From positions 1,488,001 to 1,552,000 of the forward strand of contig OY730477.1 of assembly GCA_963422745.1 (NCBI GenBank): a stretch of DNA of 64,000 bases. Reading direction: 5' to 3'. The translations under genes were made by a program, and so were the position numbers. This DNA comes from G963422745 sp963422745 (GTDB taxonomy: Bacteria > Actinomycetota > Acidimicrobiia > Acidimicrobiales > Aldehydirespiratoraceae). How positions within the stretch are numbered: position 1 is the stretch's first letter; every line of letters starts with the position of its first letter. The notes beneath the pieces were generated by a model. It was not told the origin of the DNA and did not search any database. It saw only the letters and a program-made list of their open reading frames with translations. Shown here one piece after another: positions 51,712 to 59,303 of the stretch.

Positions 51712-53213
51712 CCCCACAGCTCAACAGCCGGGCAATCCGGATCCTTCGATGGCTCCTCGTTCAACGAGAACCCAAGAGCACGGCAAGCCTCGCGGCCGAC
51801 CTGGGTTTGAGCCAGCGATCAGTGCGATACTGCCTCCCGGTGGTCGTGCGTTACCTCGCACACTGGGATGTCGCCCTCATCCGACGACGTGGCACAGGGC
51901 TCATGATCGATGCCGACCCCGAGGTTCGTAACCGGATCGTTGAGGACCTGCTTGACCAGCCCGAAGCGCCCAGGGTGTACACACCACAGGAGCGTCGCCA
52001 CCTGCTGCTTGCGACCTTGTTGTGGGCTGCGCCCTCGCTGACATCTCTTGAGGACATCCATATCGAGCTCGAAGTATCGAAAACTTCGTCCAGGCGAGAC
52101 CTGCGATCCGTGGAGCCCTGGCTTGAGCGCAACGGCCTTCCGCTGGTTCGCAGACCGGGCATGGGGATCATGGTGGTCGGTTCGGAGCGACGTATCCGTC
52201 AAGTCATAGTCCAGCTAATTCTCGAAACGGTCCCTGAGGAGGTATTGGCCGTTCAATTCCAAGTGGACTCCGAGCGTGACGATCTGACATCGCGCGTCCC
52301 GGTTGGCATACGGGAACGACTACTTGACCTTCCGCTTCGTCAAGCTTCGTGCGCGATCAAGTCAAGCCCTTTGCGGAGTCGGCTGATCATTGGCAGTAGT
52401 GAAGCTGTGTTTGCCGTTTATCTTGCGGTCACCATTGCTCGCATTCGGATGGGCCACACCGTGGAGGTCGAAACCGGACTACAGCGTTCGATCAGGGATC
52501 ACCCGATCTCTGAAAGTGTGGAGGGGCTGATCACGGCGTTAGCTTCCTCGGCCCGTGTCTTGTTGGATGAAGCCGAAACGGCCGCCATCACCGAGTACCT
52601 TCTCGGGCTCGACGCACTCGAGACCGTGGACGGCTCTGGTGATGCGCCCGGTCACGCAGTAGTAGATCGTGTGCTCGAACTGGCAGCCGAACACCTTCAT
52701 CCCGCCTTGGCTGAAGACATGGAGCTTCGGCGTGGGTTATCCACCCACCTGCAGCGGCTGACGGTACGCCTTCGCCACGGTCTTCCCATCCACAACCCGT
52801 TGCTTGGCGACGTCAAGGACCGCTATCCCGACGTTCATAAGGTTGCCAGCGTCATCGTTGCCGAGATCGCCGACGCGTTCGCGGCCGTAATAGTTGAAGA
52901 TGAAGTCAGCTTCATCACCATGTATTTGAGCGGTGCCATGGAACGAGCCCGCTTACGGCCCCGCCGTCGTGCCATGGTGGTGTGCCCGAGTGGAATGGCC
53001 ACGGTGTGGGTGCTGACTTCACGAATCCAGGCGGAGTTCCCCGAACTTGATCTTGTCGAGGTTCTTTCGGAGCAGAAATACGAGAAGCTTGACCATCGTG
53101 ACCTTGATCTGGTCATATCCACGATCCCGGTTATTGAGGACGCCGCGCCGGTGGTGGTCGTGAACCCGTTGCTGTCCGCAGCCGATGTGGCAAAGGTCCG
53201 GGCGCTCATATGA
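51708..53213 (+). CDS. PRD-domain transcription regulator (BglG/MtlR-like)
   Basis: A 501-residue regulator. It has an N-terminal helix-turn-helix region (about 10-60, SLAADLGLSQRSVRYC) and a second HTH-like part (about 120-140, LEVSKTSSRRDL). Two PRD modules (about 190-400) follow, with histidines including HLHPAL and VHKVA, and then an EIIB-like domain (about 420-495) with CPSGMATVWVL and its cysteine. The EIIA-like domain of full MtlR is absent. DNA-binding domains at the N-terminus indicate an activator rather than an RNA antiterminator. Phosphorylation by HPr/EIIB is likely by family. It overlaps the EI stop. Confidence 0.85.
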   Translation: MTPQLNSRAIRILRWLLVQREPKSTASLAADLGLSQRSVRYCLPVVVRYLAHWDVALIRRRGTGLMIDADPEVRNRIVEDLLDQPEAPRVYTPQERRHLLLATLLWAAPSLTSLEDIHIELEVSKTSSRRDLRSVEPWLERNGLPLVRRPGMGIMVVGSERRIRQVIVQLILETVPEEVLAVQFQVDSERDDLTSRVPVGIRERLLDLPLRQASCAIKSSPLRSRLIIGSSEAVFAVYLAVTIARIRMGHTVEVETGLQRSIRDHPISESVEGLITALASSARVLLDEAETAAITEYLLGLDALETVDGSGDAPGHAVVDRVLELAAEHLHPALAEDMELRRGLSTHLQRLTVRLRHGLPIHNPLLGDVKDRYPDVHKVASVIVAEIADAFAAVIVEDEVSFITMYLSGAMERARLRPRRRAMVVCPSGMATVWVLTSRIQAEFPELDLVEVLSEQKYEKLDHRDLDLVISTIPVIEDAAPVVVVNPLLSAADVAKVRALI

Positions 53214-53214
53214 T

Positions 53215-53248
53215 CCGAGAACCGCTCTGAACCGAGAACCGCTCTGAA
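53215..53248. repeat. 17-bp exact tandem duplication before EIIC
   Basis: CCGAGAACCGCTCTGAA occurs twice without a gap (53215-53231, 53232-53248), starting 2 nt after the regulator stop codon. The remaining 178-bp gap ends with a ribosome-binding site GGGGGAGGA before ATG 53392 and has no gene. Confidence 0.92.
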
Positions 53249-53391
53249 CGGAGTCAGTTGAGCTTGTGCCGACAGTGGCGATGTGCCGCCACTTTGTCAC
53301 ATCGTGTAATCGCCGTATTGGAAGTGGCAGAACTCGGCTGGTTATGCAATGATACCCGGACATCCAATGTACTTGGGGGAGGACCCGCGTT

Positions 53392-54534
53392 ATGCAAGAG
53401 CGCATTCAGCGTTTTGGCGGTTTTTTGTCCAGCATGGTCATTCCGAATATCGGAGCGTTCATTGCCTGGGGATTCATAACCGCTCTGTTCATTCCGACAG
53501 GTTGGCTTGAAAAAACCAACCTTGATTGGGACTGGAGCACGATCAGCGACGAAACGGTCGCACCCATGATCAGGTATCTGCTCCCACTGCTTGTTGCCTA
53601 CACCGGCGGCAAGTTGATCTATGGGCATCGAGGGGGTGTTCTCGGAGCCGTAGCTGTTATGGGGGTGATCGGCGGGGCGTCTTTCGAGCTGGAATCGGGG
53701 GCTGCTGGCAACCCGCCGCAGTTCCTGGGTGCCATGCTGGTTGGTCCGCTCGCTGGCTATGTCATGAAGATGGTGGACAAATATCTCGAGGACCGGACTC
53801 CTGCGGGTTTTGAGATGTTGTTCAACAACTTCTCACAAGGCCTCTCCGGCCTCGGTCTCGCCATGCTCGGCTATATCGCGATCGGCCCGATCATGGCAGA
53901 AATCGCCAAAGCATTCGGGAACATGGTGGAGAGCATTGACGATGCCGGTTTGTTGCCTCTCGCCGATTTGCCGATTGAAGTCGGCAAGGTGTTGTTCTTG
54001 AACAATGCGATCAATCACGGTGTGCTCACACCTCTCGGCACAACTGACGCGTCGGAAACAGGAAGATCGGTCTACTACATGCTTGAGTCCAACCCCGGGC
54101 CTGGCCTTGGCCTGTTGCTGGCGTATTGGTTCGCCGGAACCGGCCTCGCCAAGCTTTCGGCACCTGGTTCAATCGTTATCCACTTCTTCGGCGGCATCCA
54201 TGAGGTGTACTTCCCCTATATTCTGATGAACCCCGTGATGATCGCCGCCATGTGGGCAGGGGGAATCAGCGCCGACATCATCTTCACCATCACCGACGCC
54301 GGGCTTACCGGTCCGCCATCGCCAGGAAGCATTTTTGCCTACATCAGTTTCCTGCCATCAAGTGCTGGAGCTGCTATCGGTGTACTTCTCGGTGTCGCGG
54401 TCGGCGCAGGCGCGGCCTTCTTGCTTGGCACGGTTCTGCTGAGAATCTTCCCGGTCAAAGAGATGGACGACAAAATGGACGACGGTGGACTCGCGGACGC
54501 GATGAAGGGCGTCCCAGGAGTGGCTACTTCCTAA
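53392..54534 (+). CDS. PTS mannitol-type Enzyme IIC
   Basis: A 380-residue membrane permease of the mannitol EIIC family. IQRFGGFLSSMVIPNIGAFI opens the protein, and KLIYGHRGGVLG, LFLNNAINHGVLTPLG and IHFFGGIHEVYFPYILMNP match MtlA. About eight helices are visible. It stops after the EIIC domain; B and A domains are separate genes downstream. GGGGGAGGA precedes ATG 53392. Mannitol is the best guess, but closely related EIICs carry other hexitols. Confidence 0.92.
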   Translation: MQERIQRFGGFLSSMVIPNIGAFIAWGFITALFIPTGWLEKTNLDWDWSTISDETVAPMIRYLLPLLVAYTGGKLIYGHRGGVLGAVAVMGVIGGASFELESGAAGNPPQFLGAMLVGPLAGYVMKMVDKYLEDRTPAGFEMLFNNFSQGLSGLGLAMLGYIAIGPIMAEIAKAFGNMVESIDDAGLLPLADLPIEVGKVLFLNNAINHGVLTPLGTTDASETGRSVYYMLESNPGPGLGLLLAYWFAGTGLAKLSAPGSIVIHFFGGIHEVYFPYILMNPVMIAAMWAGGISADIIFTITDAGLTGPPSPGSIFAYISFLPSSAGAAIGVLLGVAVGAGAAFLLGTVLLRIFPVKEMDDKMDDGGLADAMKGVPGVATS

Positions 54535-54548
54535 GTTCGGGCTTGCCT

Positions 54549-54707
54549 GGGGGCGTCCATCCACGAACGGCGTTTATCGCCGAACGATGATGGACCCCCC
54601 AGCTCGTATGGTCCACCAATGGGCCATCTAACGTGCTTTCGTGGTCACGTGGACCCGCCGCTGTCGGCACAGCTGTCTTGTTGCGGTTGAGGATCCCCAA
54701 CAGCGGC
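54549..54707 (+). promoter_or_regulatory. Strongly structured RNA region between EIIC and EIIB
   Basis: In the 270-bp gap, GGGGG-C-GTCCAT (54549-54560) pairs with ATGGAC-CCCCC (54590-54600): 11 bp with one bulged C, enclosing an inner GGCG-TTTAT-CGCC hairpin (54569-54581). A second stem pairs 54608-54614 with 54621-54627. A third, GCCGCTGT (54657-54664) with ACAGCGGC (54700-54707), follows. No gene is seen. The set may stabilise or process the mRNA, changing the EIIC:EIIB ratio. Confidence 0.55.
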
Positions 54708-54804
54708 TTTGTGGTCATCTCGACCCACTGCGATGAGAGGTCGCCACGCCAACAGATTGCGGGTCCATGATGGCTGTAAAGGATCCAACAAAAAGGAGAT
54801 CGCG

Positions 54805-55134
54805 GTGACAGAACGCGTAACAAAACAGGCCGACGAGGTGAAATCCATCGTCTTTGCTTGTGAGGCGGGAATGGGCAGCAGCCTCATGGGTGCCAATCAA
54901 CTCAAGAAGATGGCGAAGAAGGCCAAACTCGGCGTCACAGTAGTCCATTCGCCGGTAGGGCAGTTGACCGATGAGGTTGACGTTGTCGTTGTCCACCGAG
55001 GCTTGGCGACTCAGGCCAAGTCCAAGGTTCCCGGTGCTGTCATCGTGCCTTTCACGCTGTTCATGAACGATCCGGCCGTTAAGGAGCTCGTCCGGCAATT
55101 GGCGGCCGGTGAGGCAATTGAGTCGGCGTTGTGA
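54805..55134 (+). CDS. PTS mannitol-type Enzyme IIB
   Basis: A 109-residue EIIB. The phosphorylated cysteine is C19 in IVFACEAGMGSSLMGANQLKK-type context, followed by VHRGLATQAKSK. The GTG start at 54805 has AAAAGGAG 5-6 nt upstream; the ORF's earlier codons run through the structured gap. Its stop overlaps the EIIA GTG start (GTGA), so EIIB and EIIA are co-translated. It passes phosphate from EIIA to the sugar bound by EIIC. Confidence 0.92.
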   Translation: MTERVTKQADEVKSIVFACEAGMGSSLMGANQLKKMAKKAKLGVTVVHSPVGQLTDEVDVVVVHRGLATQAKSKVPGAVIVPFTLFMNDPAVKELVRQLAAGEAIESAL

Positions 55135-55598
55135 GCGACGAGGGACTCAGCAAGGTTCTCAGCCGGTCTGACGTGATCCTTGGTTGCCGGGCATCGTCTA
55201 TGACCGAGGCGATCAAGTTTGCTGGGCAGCGTCTGGTAGACCGTGGCTCGGTGACCGTTGACTATGTTGACGCAATGCTGAAGCGCGAAGAGGTGGTATC
55301 AACCTATCTCGGCAACGGAGTAGCGCTGCCCCACGGGGTGTCTGAAAGCAAGCAAGACATCAAAACCACGGGCATAGTCGTCGCGCAGTATCCCGGCGGG
55401 GTCGACTGGGGAGGCGAGGGCACAGCCCACCTTGTGGTGGGGCTCGCCGCGGTAGGTGATGAACACGTGCAGGTTCTGTCGCAACTGGCCGAGATCCTTC
55501 AAGACACCGAACTTTGCGAACACCTGTGGACGACCGACGATGCCGATTATCTCTACGATCGGCTTTGTGATGTACCCGACGGAGAAAACAATGACTGA
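55131..55598 (+). CDS. PTS mannitol/fructose-type Enzyme IIA
   Basis: A 155-residue EIIA. The active histidine is H68 in GNGVALPHGVSESK, the usual motif, with a length typical of a free-standing MtlF-type protein. GTG 55131 overlaps the EIIB stop, and the stop overlaps the HPr ATG. It accepts phosphate from HPr. No PTS-regulatory duplication was seen. Confidence 0.92.
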   Translation: MSDEGLSKVLSRSDVILGCRASSMTEAIKFAGQRLVDRGSVTVDYVDAMLKREEVVSTYLGNGVALPHGVSESKQDIKTTGIVVAQYPGGVDWGGEGTAHLVVGLAAVGDEHVQVLSQLAEILQDTELCEHLWTTDDADYLYDRLCDVPDGENND

Positions 55599-55866
55599 GC
55601 CTGTGGTACAGCGCGAAGTGGTTATCACCAACTCTCAGGGCTTGCATGCGAGACCTACTGCGGCTCTGGTGCAGATGATGAAATCGTTCAAGGCCTCGGT
55701 GAAGATTGAGATTCGTTCCAAGAGCGCAGACGCGAGAAGCATGATGAGCGTCCTGGCCTTGGGCGGGACAACCGGTGATCATGCACGCATAGCGGCCGAA
55801 GGTGTTGACGCGGCCGAAGCTGTTGACGCCGTTGAGGCTTTACTCACGACCGAGGACGACGACTGA
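55591..55866 (+). CDS. ptsH: Phosphocarrier protein HPr
   Basis: A 91-residue HPr with the active histidine H19 in QGLHARPTAALVQ and a regulatory-site-like serine in ADARSMMSVLAL. I chose ATG 55591, where GGAGA is 5 nt upstream, rather than the longer ORF from 55456 that overlaps EIIA. Together with EI, IIA, IIB and IIC this completes the phosphate chain inside one operon. Confidence 0.93.
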   Translation: MTEPVVQREVVITNSQGLHARPTAALVQMMKSFKASVKIEIRSKSADARSMMSVLALGGTTGDHARIAAEGVDAAEAVDAVEALLTTEDDD

Positions 55867-55867
55867 C

Positions 55868-56170
55868 ATGGCACGACTGGATCAAACAAGCCTGCTCGCA
55901 GCGGCAACAGCGGCCCTCAACGCCCAACCCGACCCGACCGGAGTCACAGATCTTGTCTTTGATCGTGGGTCGGTGATCGTTGCCGCTTCTGCTGGTGAGA
56001 TCAAAGCGGCCTTCAAGCGGATCAAGAAGGTGAACGGTTATCGGTGGGTCGTGATCAACCGCGAAGAACTCTTTGTGGCCAACTCCTTGTCCATCGGATC
56101 CAAGGCGGGAATCCTTGACGCCGAAGGCAAGGTTCTCAAGAACGCGGATGCCCCTCGCCGCAAGCTCTGA
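55868..56170 (+). CDS. Uncharacterised 100-residue protein at the end of the PTS operon
   Basis: A small soluble protein of 100 residues with no recognised family. It has an Ala-rich N-terminus (LLAAATAALNA), a central beta-rich part (LVFDRGSVIVAASAGEIK) and a basic C-terminus (APRRKL). The ATG lies right after the HPr stop (1 nt gap), which supports a real, co-transcribed gene. A PTS-linked role is inferred only from position. Confidence 0.65.
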   Translation: MARLDQTSLLAAATAALNAQPDPTGVTDLVFDRGSVIVAASAGEIKAAFKRIKKVNGYRWVVINREELFVANSLSIGSKAGILDAEGKVLKNADAPRRKL

Positions 56171-56210
56171 GAATCACAAACTCCTCTGAGAATCACAAAC
56201 TCTGAGAATC
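56165..56210. repeat. Triplicated CTCTGAGAATCA block at a stop codon
   Basis: CTCTGAGAATCACAAACTC begins at 56165 and 56184, and a shorter CTCTGAGAATC begins at 56200. The first copy includes the stop codon of the preceding ORF. No gene is seen in the remaining 100-bp gap before lexA. Confidence 0.85.
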
Positions 56211-56269
56211 ATCAGCTATGAGTCTGCTGGTTTGAGCCTGTCAGGGATAACTTGCTTCCGGGCAGCTCC

Positions 56270-56902
56270 TCAGAGTTTGCGCATCACAGTAATGACCCGA
56301 CCGTAGATCCTCACAATGGCCGGGTCGTACCACATGGGTGACATGTCCTTGTTGGCCGGGATCAACACAACCTGGCCGTGGCGCTCATCAAAGGTCTTGA
56401 TCGTGGCCTCATCGCCGGGAAGTCCGGCAACCACCACTTCACCTTTGGTGGCTGTGTTCTGGGCACGAACGACTACGTAATCTCCGTCAAGGATGCCAGC
56501 CTCGTTCATGGAATCTCCCCGGACCCTAAGCATGTAGAGTTCGCCGTCGCGGCCGGTGAGATCCGAAGGCATCGGAAGCAGTTCCTCGAAGTGCTGTTCG
56601 GCGAGCACGCCGGTACCAGCGGCGACATCACCAATCAAGGGAATGTGGCGAGTGGGTCTCACATCGGCGGTGGCTCCCGATGGGCCCTCATAGCGAACCT
56701 GTATGGCACGAGGTTTAGCAGGGTCGCGCAGTAGGTAGCCAGCGTCCTTGAGATTGTCGAGATGCACTTTGACGGTGGCCGGGGATCTCAACCCGACGGC
56801 CCTACAGATGTCGCGAACCGAGGGCGGGTAACCGCGTTCACCTTGGTATTCAACAATGATGTCAAGGATCTCTCGCTGACGTGGTGTCAGGGTGTCGGCC
56901 AT
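56270..56902 (-). CDS. lexA: LexA SOS repressor
   Basis: LexA represses SOS genes and cleaves itself when RecA is active. The 210 residues have an N-terminal winged helix (RQREILDIIVEYQGERGYPP), the Ala95-Gly96 cleavage site in GDVAAGTGV, catalytic Ser131 (GDSMNEAG) and Lys169 (EATIKTF). ATG 56902 has AGGAGA upstream on the reverse strand; the longer ORF (to 56983) is unlikely. It is divergent from the LysM gene, with several LexA boxes in the shared promoter region. Confidence 0.97.
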   Translation of the reverse strand: MADTLTPRQREILDIIVEYQGERGYPPSVRDICRAVGLRSPATVKVHLDNLKDAGYLLRDPAKPRAIQVRYEGPSGATADVRPTRHIPLIGDVAAGTGVLAEQHFEELLPMPSDLTGRDGELYMLRVRGDSMNEAGILDGDYVVVRAQNTATKGEVVVAGLPGDEATIKTFDERHGQVVLIPANKDMSPMWYDPAIVRIYGRVITVMRKL

Positions 56903-57043
56903 CGTGGATGTCTCCTGTTCTGGTCGGCGCAACAATGAGTCTCGAAAGTCAGATTCGCTGTTACCGACTGTTGATCCCCACATCGTGGATGACGTTGTGG
57001 ATGTTGTTGTGGATCATGACTCGTGATCCTAGCGGAAGAATGC

Positions 57044-57103
57044 TTGACAACGAACACCCGTTCGATACACTATACAAACGATTGTTCGACGGACACCTGT
57101 TCG
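57044..57103 (+). promoter_or_regulatory. Three LexA-box-like sites in the lexA/LysM divergent promoter
   Basis: Box 1 CGAACACCCGTTCG (57051-57064) is an exact CGAAC-N4-GTTCG site, flanked by -35 TTGACA (57044-57049) and a -10-like TACACT (57066-57071), spacing 16. Box 2 CAAACGATTGTTCG (57075-57088) and box 3 CGGACACCTGTTCG (57090-57103) each have one mismatch. They should control the LysM gene and probably lexA itself. Confidence 0.82.
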
Positions 57104-57211
57104 TGGGTCGGTCGTCGAAAATCAAAACAGGGAGATCAAGGCATCTGGATTCGAGATCTTCCAAGAATCCGGCGTCGTTTCAGCACGACTGTCATACCCG
57201 AAGGCCATCAT

Positions 57212-57697
57212 TTGCGAACCGTGACCACACCGCGCACATCTCATCCACCGCCTAAGGGGTTGTTTCAACGTGTTTCGGTGCCGCACGCGGAGAACCGGCA
57301 CTACTTCGCGCATCGATACTCAATGGGTCCAGAGGTTGCACTCCCGAGCCCGCCCCGTGGCGAAGTCGAGCATTCTAGTCGGCTCCCGGCCCGCCGACGT
57401 GAGCCATCAATCACCTATCTAAGGCGTCGATTCGTGGCACTTGCTATCTTGATGTTTCCGTTTGTTGTCTGGTGGTCGCTGACAGCGTCAGCAGGATCGG
57501 AGCGCGATCCGATCTTGCGCGACGTCGACGCCGTCGTGGTGCTGGTTGAACCGGGTGACACCCTGTGGGAGATTGCGCGGCGGTTGCGACCCGATGGTGA
57601 TCATCGATCGTTGGTCCATCAGTTGTCCCGATCGGTTGGCGAGTCCGCGTTGAAGGTCGGTGATGAGATCCGGGTTCCCGCCGACCTCCTTGGATAG
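57212..57697 (+). CDS. SOS-linked membrane-anchored LysM protein (Rv2719c/DivS-like)
   Basis: A membrane segment (FVALAILMFPFVVWWSL) is followed by a C-terminal LysM domain (VVLVEPGDTLWEIARRL to VGDEIRVPADLLG). In mycobacteria and corynebacteria the gene divergent from lexA (Rv2719c/ChiZ, DivS) is SOS-induced and delays division; position and architecture match. The start is uncertain: TTG 57212 has AAGG 7 nt upstream and follows all three LexA boxes (161 aa), while ATG 57323 would give 124 aa. The earlier ORF start (57023) precedes the boxes. Confidence 0.78.
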   Translation: MRTVTTPRTSHPPPKGLFQRVSVPHAENRHYFAHRYSMGPEVALPSPPRGEVEHSSRLPARRREPSITYLRRRFVALAILMFPFVVWWSLTASAGSERDPILRDVDAVVVLVEPGDTLWEIARRLRPDGDHRSLVHQLSRSVGESALKVGDEIRVPADLLG

Positions 57698-57712
57698 GTT
57701 CGTGCAGGTGTA

Positions 57713-58462
57713 TCAGCGGATCAGGTATCTGGCGCAAAGCACGCCTTCGAATTCGAGCAGTCGATTGAGCTGCAGTTCGGTAGTCGCTCCGGATGGCTCC
57801 CCTGAGTTGATCCGCAGGCCCTTTCCACCTACCAGGTGGGGCGAAATGGTGACGCAGAGTTCGTCCACAAGCCCCGAAGCCACCATTTGGGCATTCCACG
57901 AAGGTCCCCCTTCACATAGCACGGTTCTAGCACCACGTTGGTATAGCGCATCGAGAACCATCGGCGGGGTGGGTCGATTTACCGGTAGTCGACACAGTTC
58001 GATGTTGTTGCCGAATCCATGAAGGTGAGCTTCGCTGGCCTGCGTACCGGTAATTATCAGTGGTCGCTCCTCGGCATTGAGGGCGCCATTCAACATGGGC
58101 AGGTCAGCATCGAAGTCCGCAAGGGTGGTAACGACCGCAAGACGCGGAGCTGGCGATCGATTCGTGGCGATACGCACACGCGACACCTCCGAAGTGGGCC
58201 GGGGAATTCCATAGCGTTCCGCTCTGGCGGTTCCGGCGGCTACCAGGATCCAGTCACAACTAGCCCGCACTGCACGGAACACCTCGGCATCTGCTGCGCC
58301 ACCGAGCCCGGCACTGAGCCCATTGATTGTGCAGGACCCGTCAATGCTCGCCACCATGTTGATCAGCACGTACGGTCGGCTCGCCGGCATCGGTCTCTCA
58401 TCATTGGGATACAGCACCAAGGGATCCACATCCACAACGGGACCGGGAAAGATCTGTCGCAC
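57713..58462 (-). CDS. RibD C-terminal-domain reductase (pyrimidine reductase family)
   Basis: A DHFR-like fold of about 249 residues, with VLINMVASIDGSCTINGLS, VAAGTARAERYG and the NADPH-site block VLCEGGPSWNAQMVASGLVDE. It lacks the deaminase domain of full RibD, like mycobacterial Rv2671-type proteins. Involvement in riboflavin or folate-related reduction is plausible but not shown. The ORF is open to GTG 58612; conservation begins near VRQIFPGPV, so GTG 58462 is preferred. It is convergent with the LysM gene (15 nt gap). Confidence 0.8.
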   Translation of the reverse strand: MRQIFPGPVVDVDPLVLYPNDERPMPASRPYVLINMVASIDGSCTINGLSAGLGGAADAEVFRAVRASCDWILVAAGTARAERYGIPRPTSEVSRVRIATNRSPAPRLAVVTTLADFDADLPMLNGALNAEERPLIITGTQASEAHLHGFGNNIELCRLPVNRPTPPMVLDALYQRGARTVLCEGGPSWNAQMVASGLVDELCVTISPHLVGGKGLRINSGEPSGATTELQLNRLLEFEGVLCARYLIR

Positions 58463-59303
58463 GCGTACCGACGCTACCGATTGCTCTTTGCGGTCACCCC
58501 CGAGGTCCCGCACCGCCTGCGAGCGAAATTTGGTCGGTGAACCATTTCGGGTTGCACGGTTGCTCACAGCTTGCGAATTGATGATGCGGCGAGTAGATGA
58601 TGTGGAAAGCACAAGACATTCTGCGTTTCAAGGGACTTCAAGTTCCCCAGACGCCCATCCCTGGATTCTGTGCAAAACCTGTGGATATCATCACCGGTAA
58701 AGCAGTCGACATTTCGGCGAATAGATTGGGCTGGCGGGCAACACCGAGTACCGGCACGACCAGCGGCATGGCATCATGACAAATCTAGGGATGGTCTGCA
58801 GCCATCGGAATCACCGAACCAAGTGCTTGATTTCACCGTCAGGAGCGTCTCAGTCTCCGGATCCCGCACAAGTCCGTCCCAGGGGCCGATCAGGCTCACT
58901 GCTGGCGGTCTCATTGTTTCGATTTGCCGACTTCGTTGGCCTGGGTAGGCTCCGAAGGGCGTGCCTGAGTAGACTCTGCGGGTCCTGTATGAGCAGCCAC
59001 TGCCTTTCCGATCTGGCCACCGGATCCGCACACCGATCAATCCACCAACCGAGGCCCCCCTTGACCGCGGCTAGCTCAAGTTGAGCGAAGTCATGGTTCC
59101 GCCTTCCGACGGTGAGTTGACACATGGGCGAGGTCCTCATGTGCGTCGCCGCTCGCCGGGTCGTGTGACGCCGCCGAAACGCCGTCACAAGCCGCCGGTT
59201 GTGGGTGCGGCGCCTGGGGTGTGTAGGGATGTTCTCGTGCGTGATGATGGTGTCGGGTTGGCGGCGGCTGGTTCGCTGGTGTGGTTGTTCGGGAGTGAGG
59301 GTG
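58463..59303. other. 840-bp region without recognised gene
   Basis: Several short ORFs on both strands lack family features, apart from the 5' extension of the RibD-like ORF. No NrdR, rnpB, tmRNA or tRNA pattern was found. From about 59200 the + strand becomes strongly G/T-rich and leads into nrdJ. It should hold the nrdJ promoter. Confidence 0.55.

Noticed and set aside
56984..57016. Repeated TTGTGGAT-like words as DnaA boxes or origin
   Set aside because: Imperfect matches, few copies, no dnaA/dnaN nearby and no wider skew change at this point.
58669..58684. Cys-Lys-Thr-Cys-Gly coding stretch as an nrdR remnant
   Set aside because: No other NrdR sequence (second CxxC, ATP-cone) in any frame.
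58996..59002. GCCACTG as a possible cobalamin-riboswitch core upstream of B12-dependent nrdJ
   Set aside because: Only this heptamer matches; other conserved riboswitch segments are not visible on either strand.
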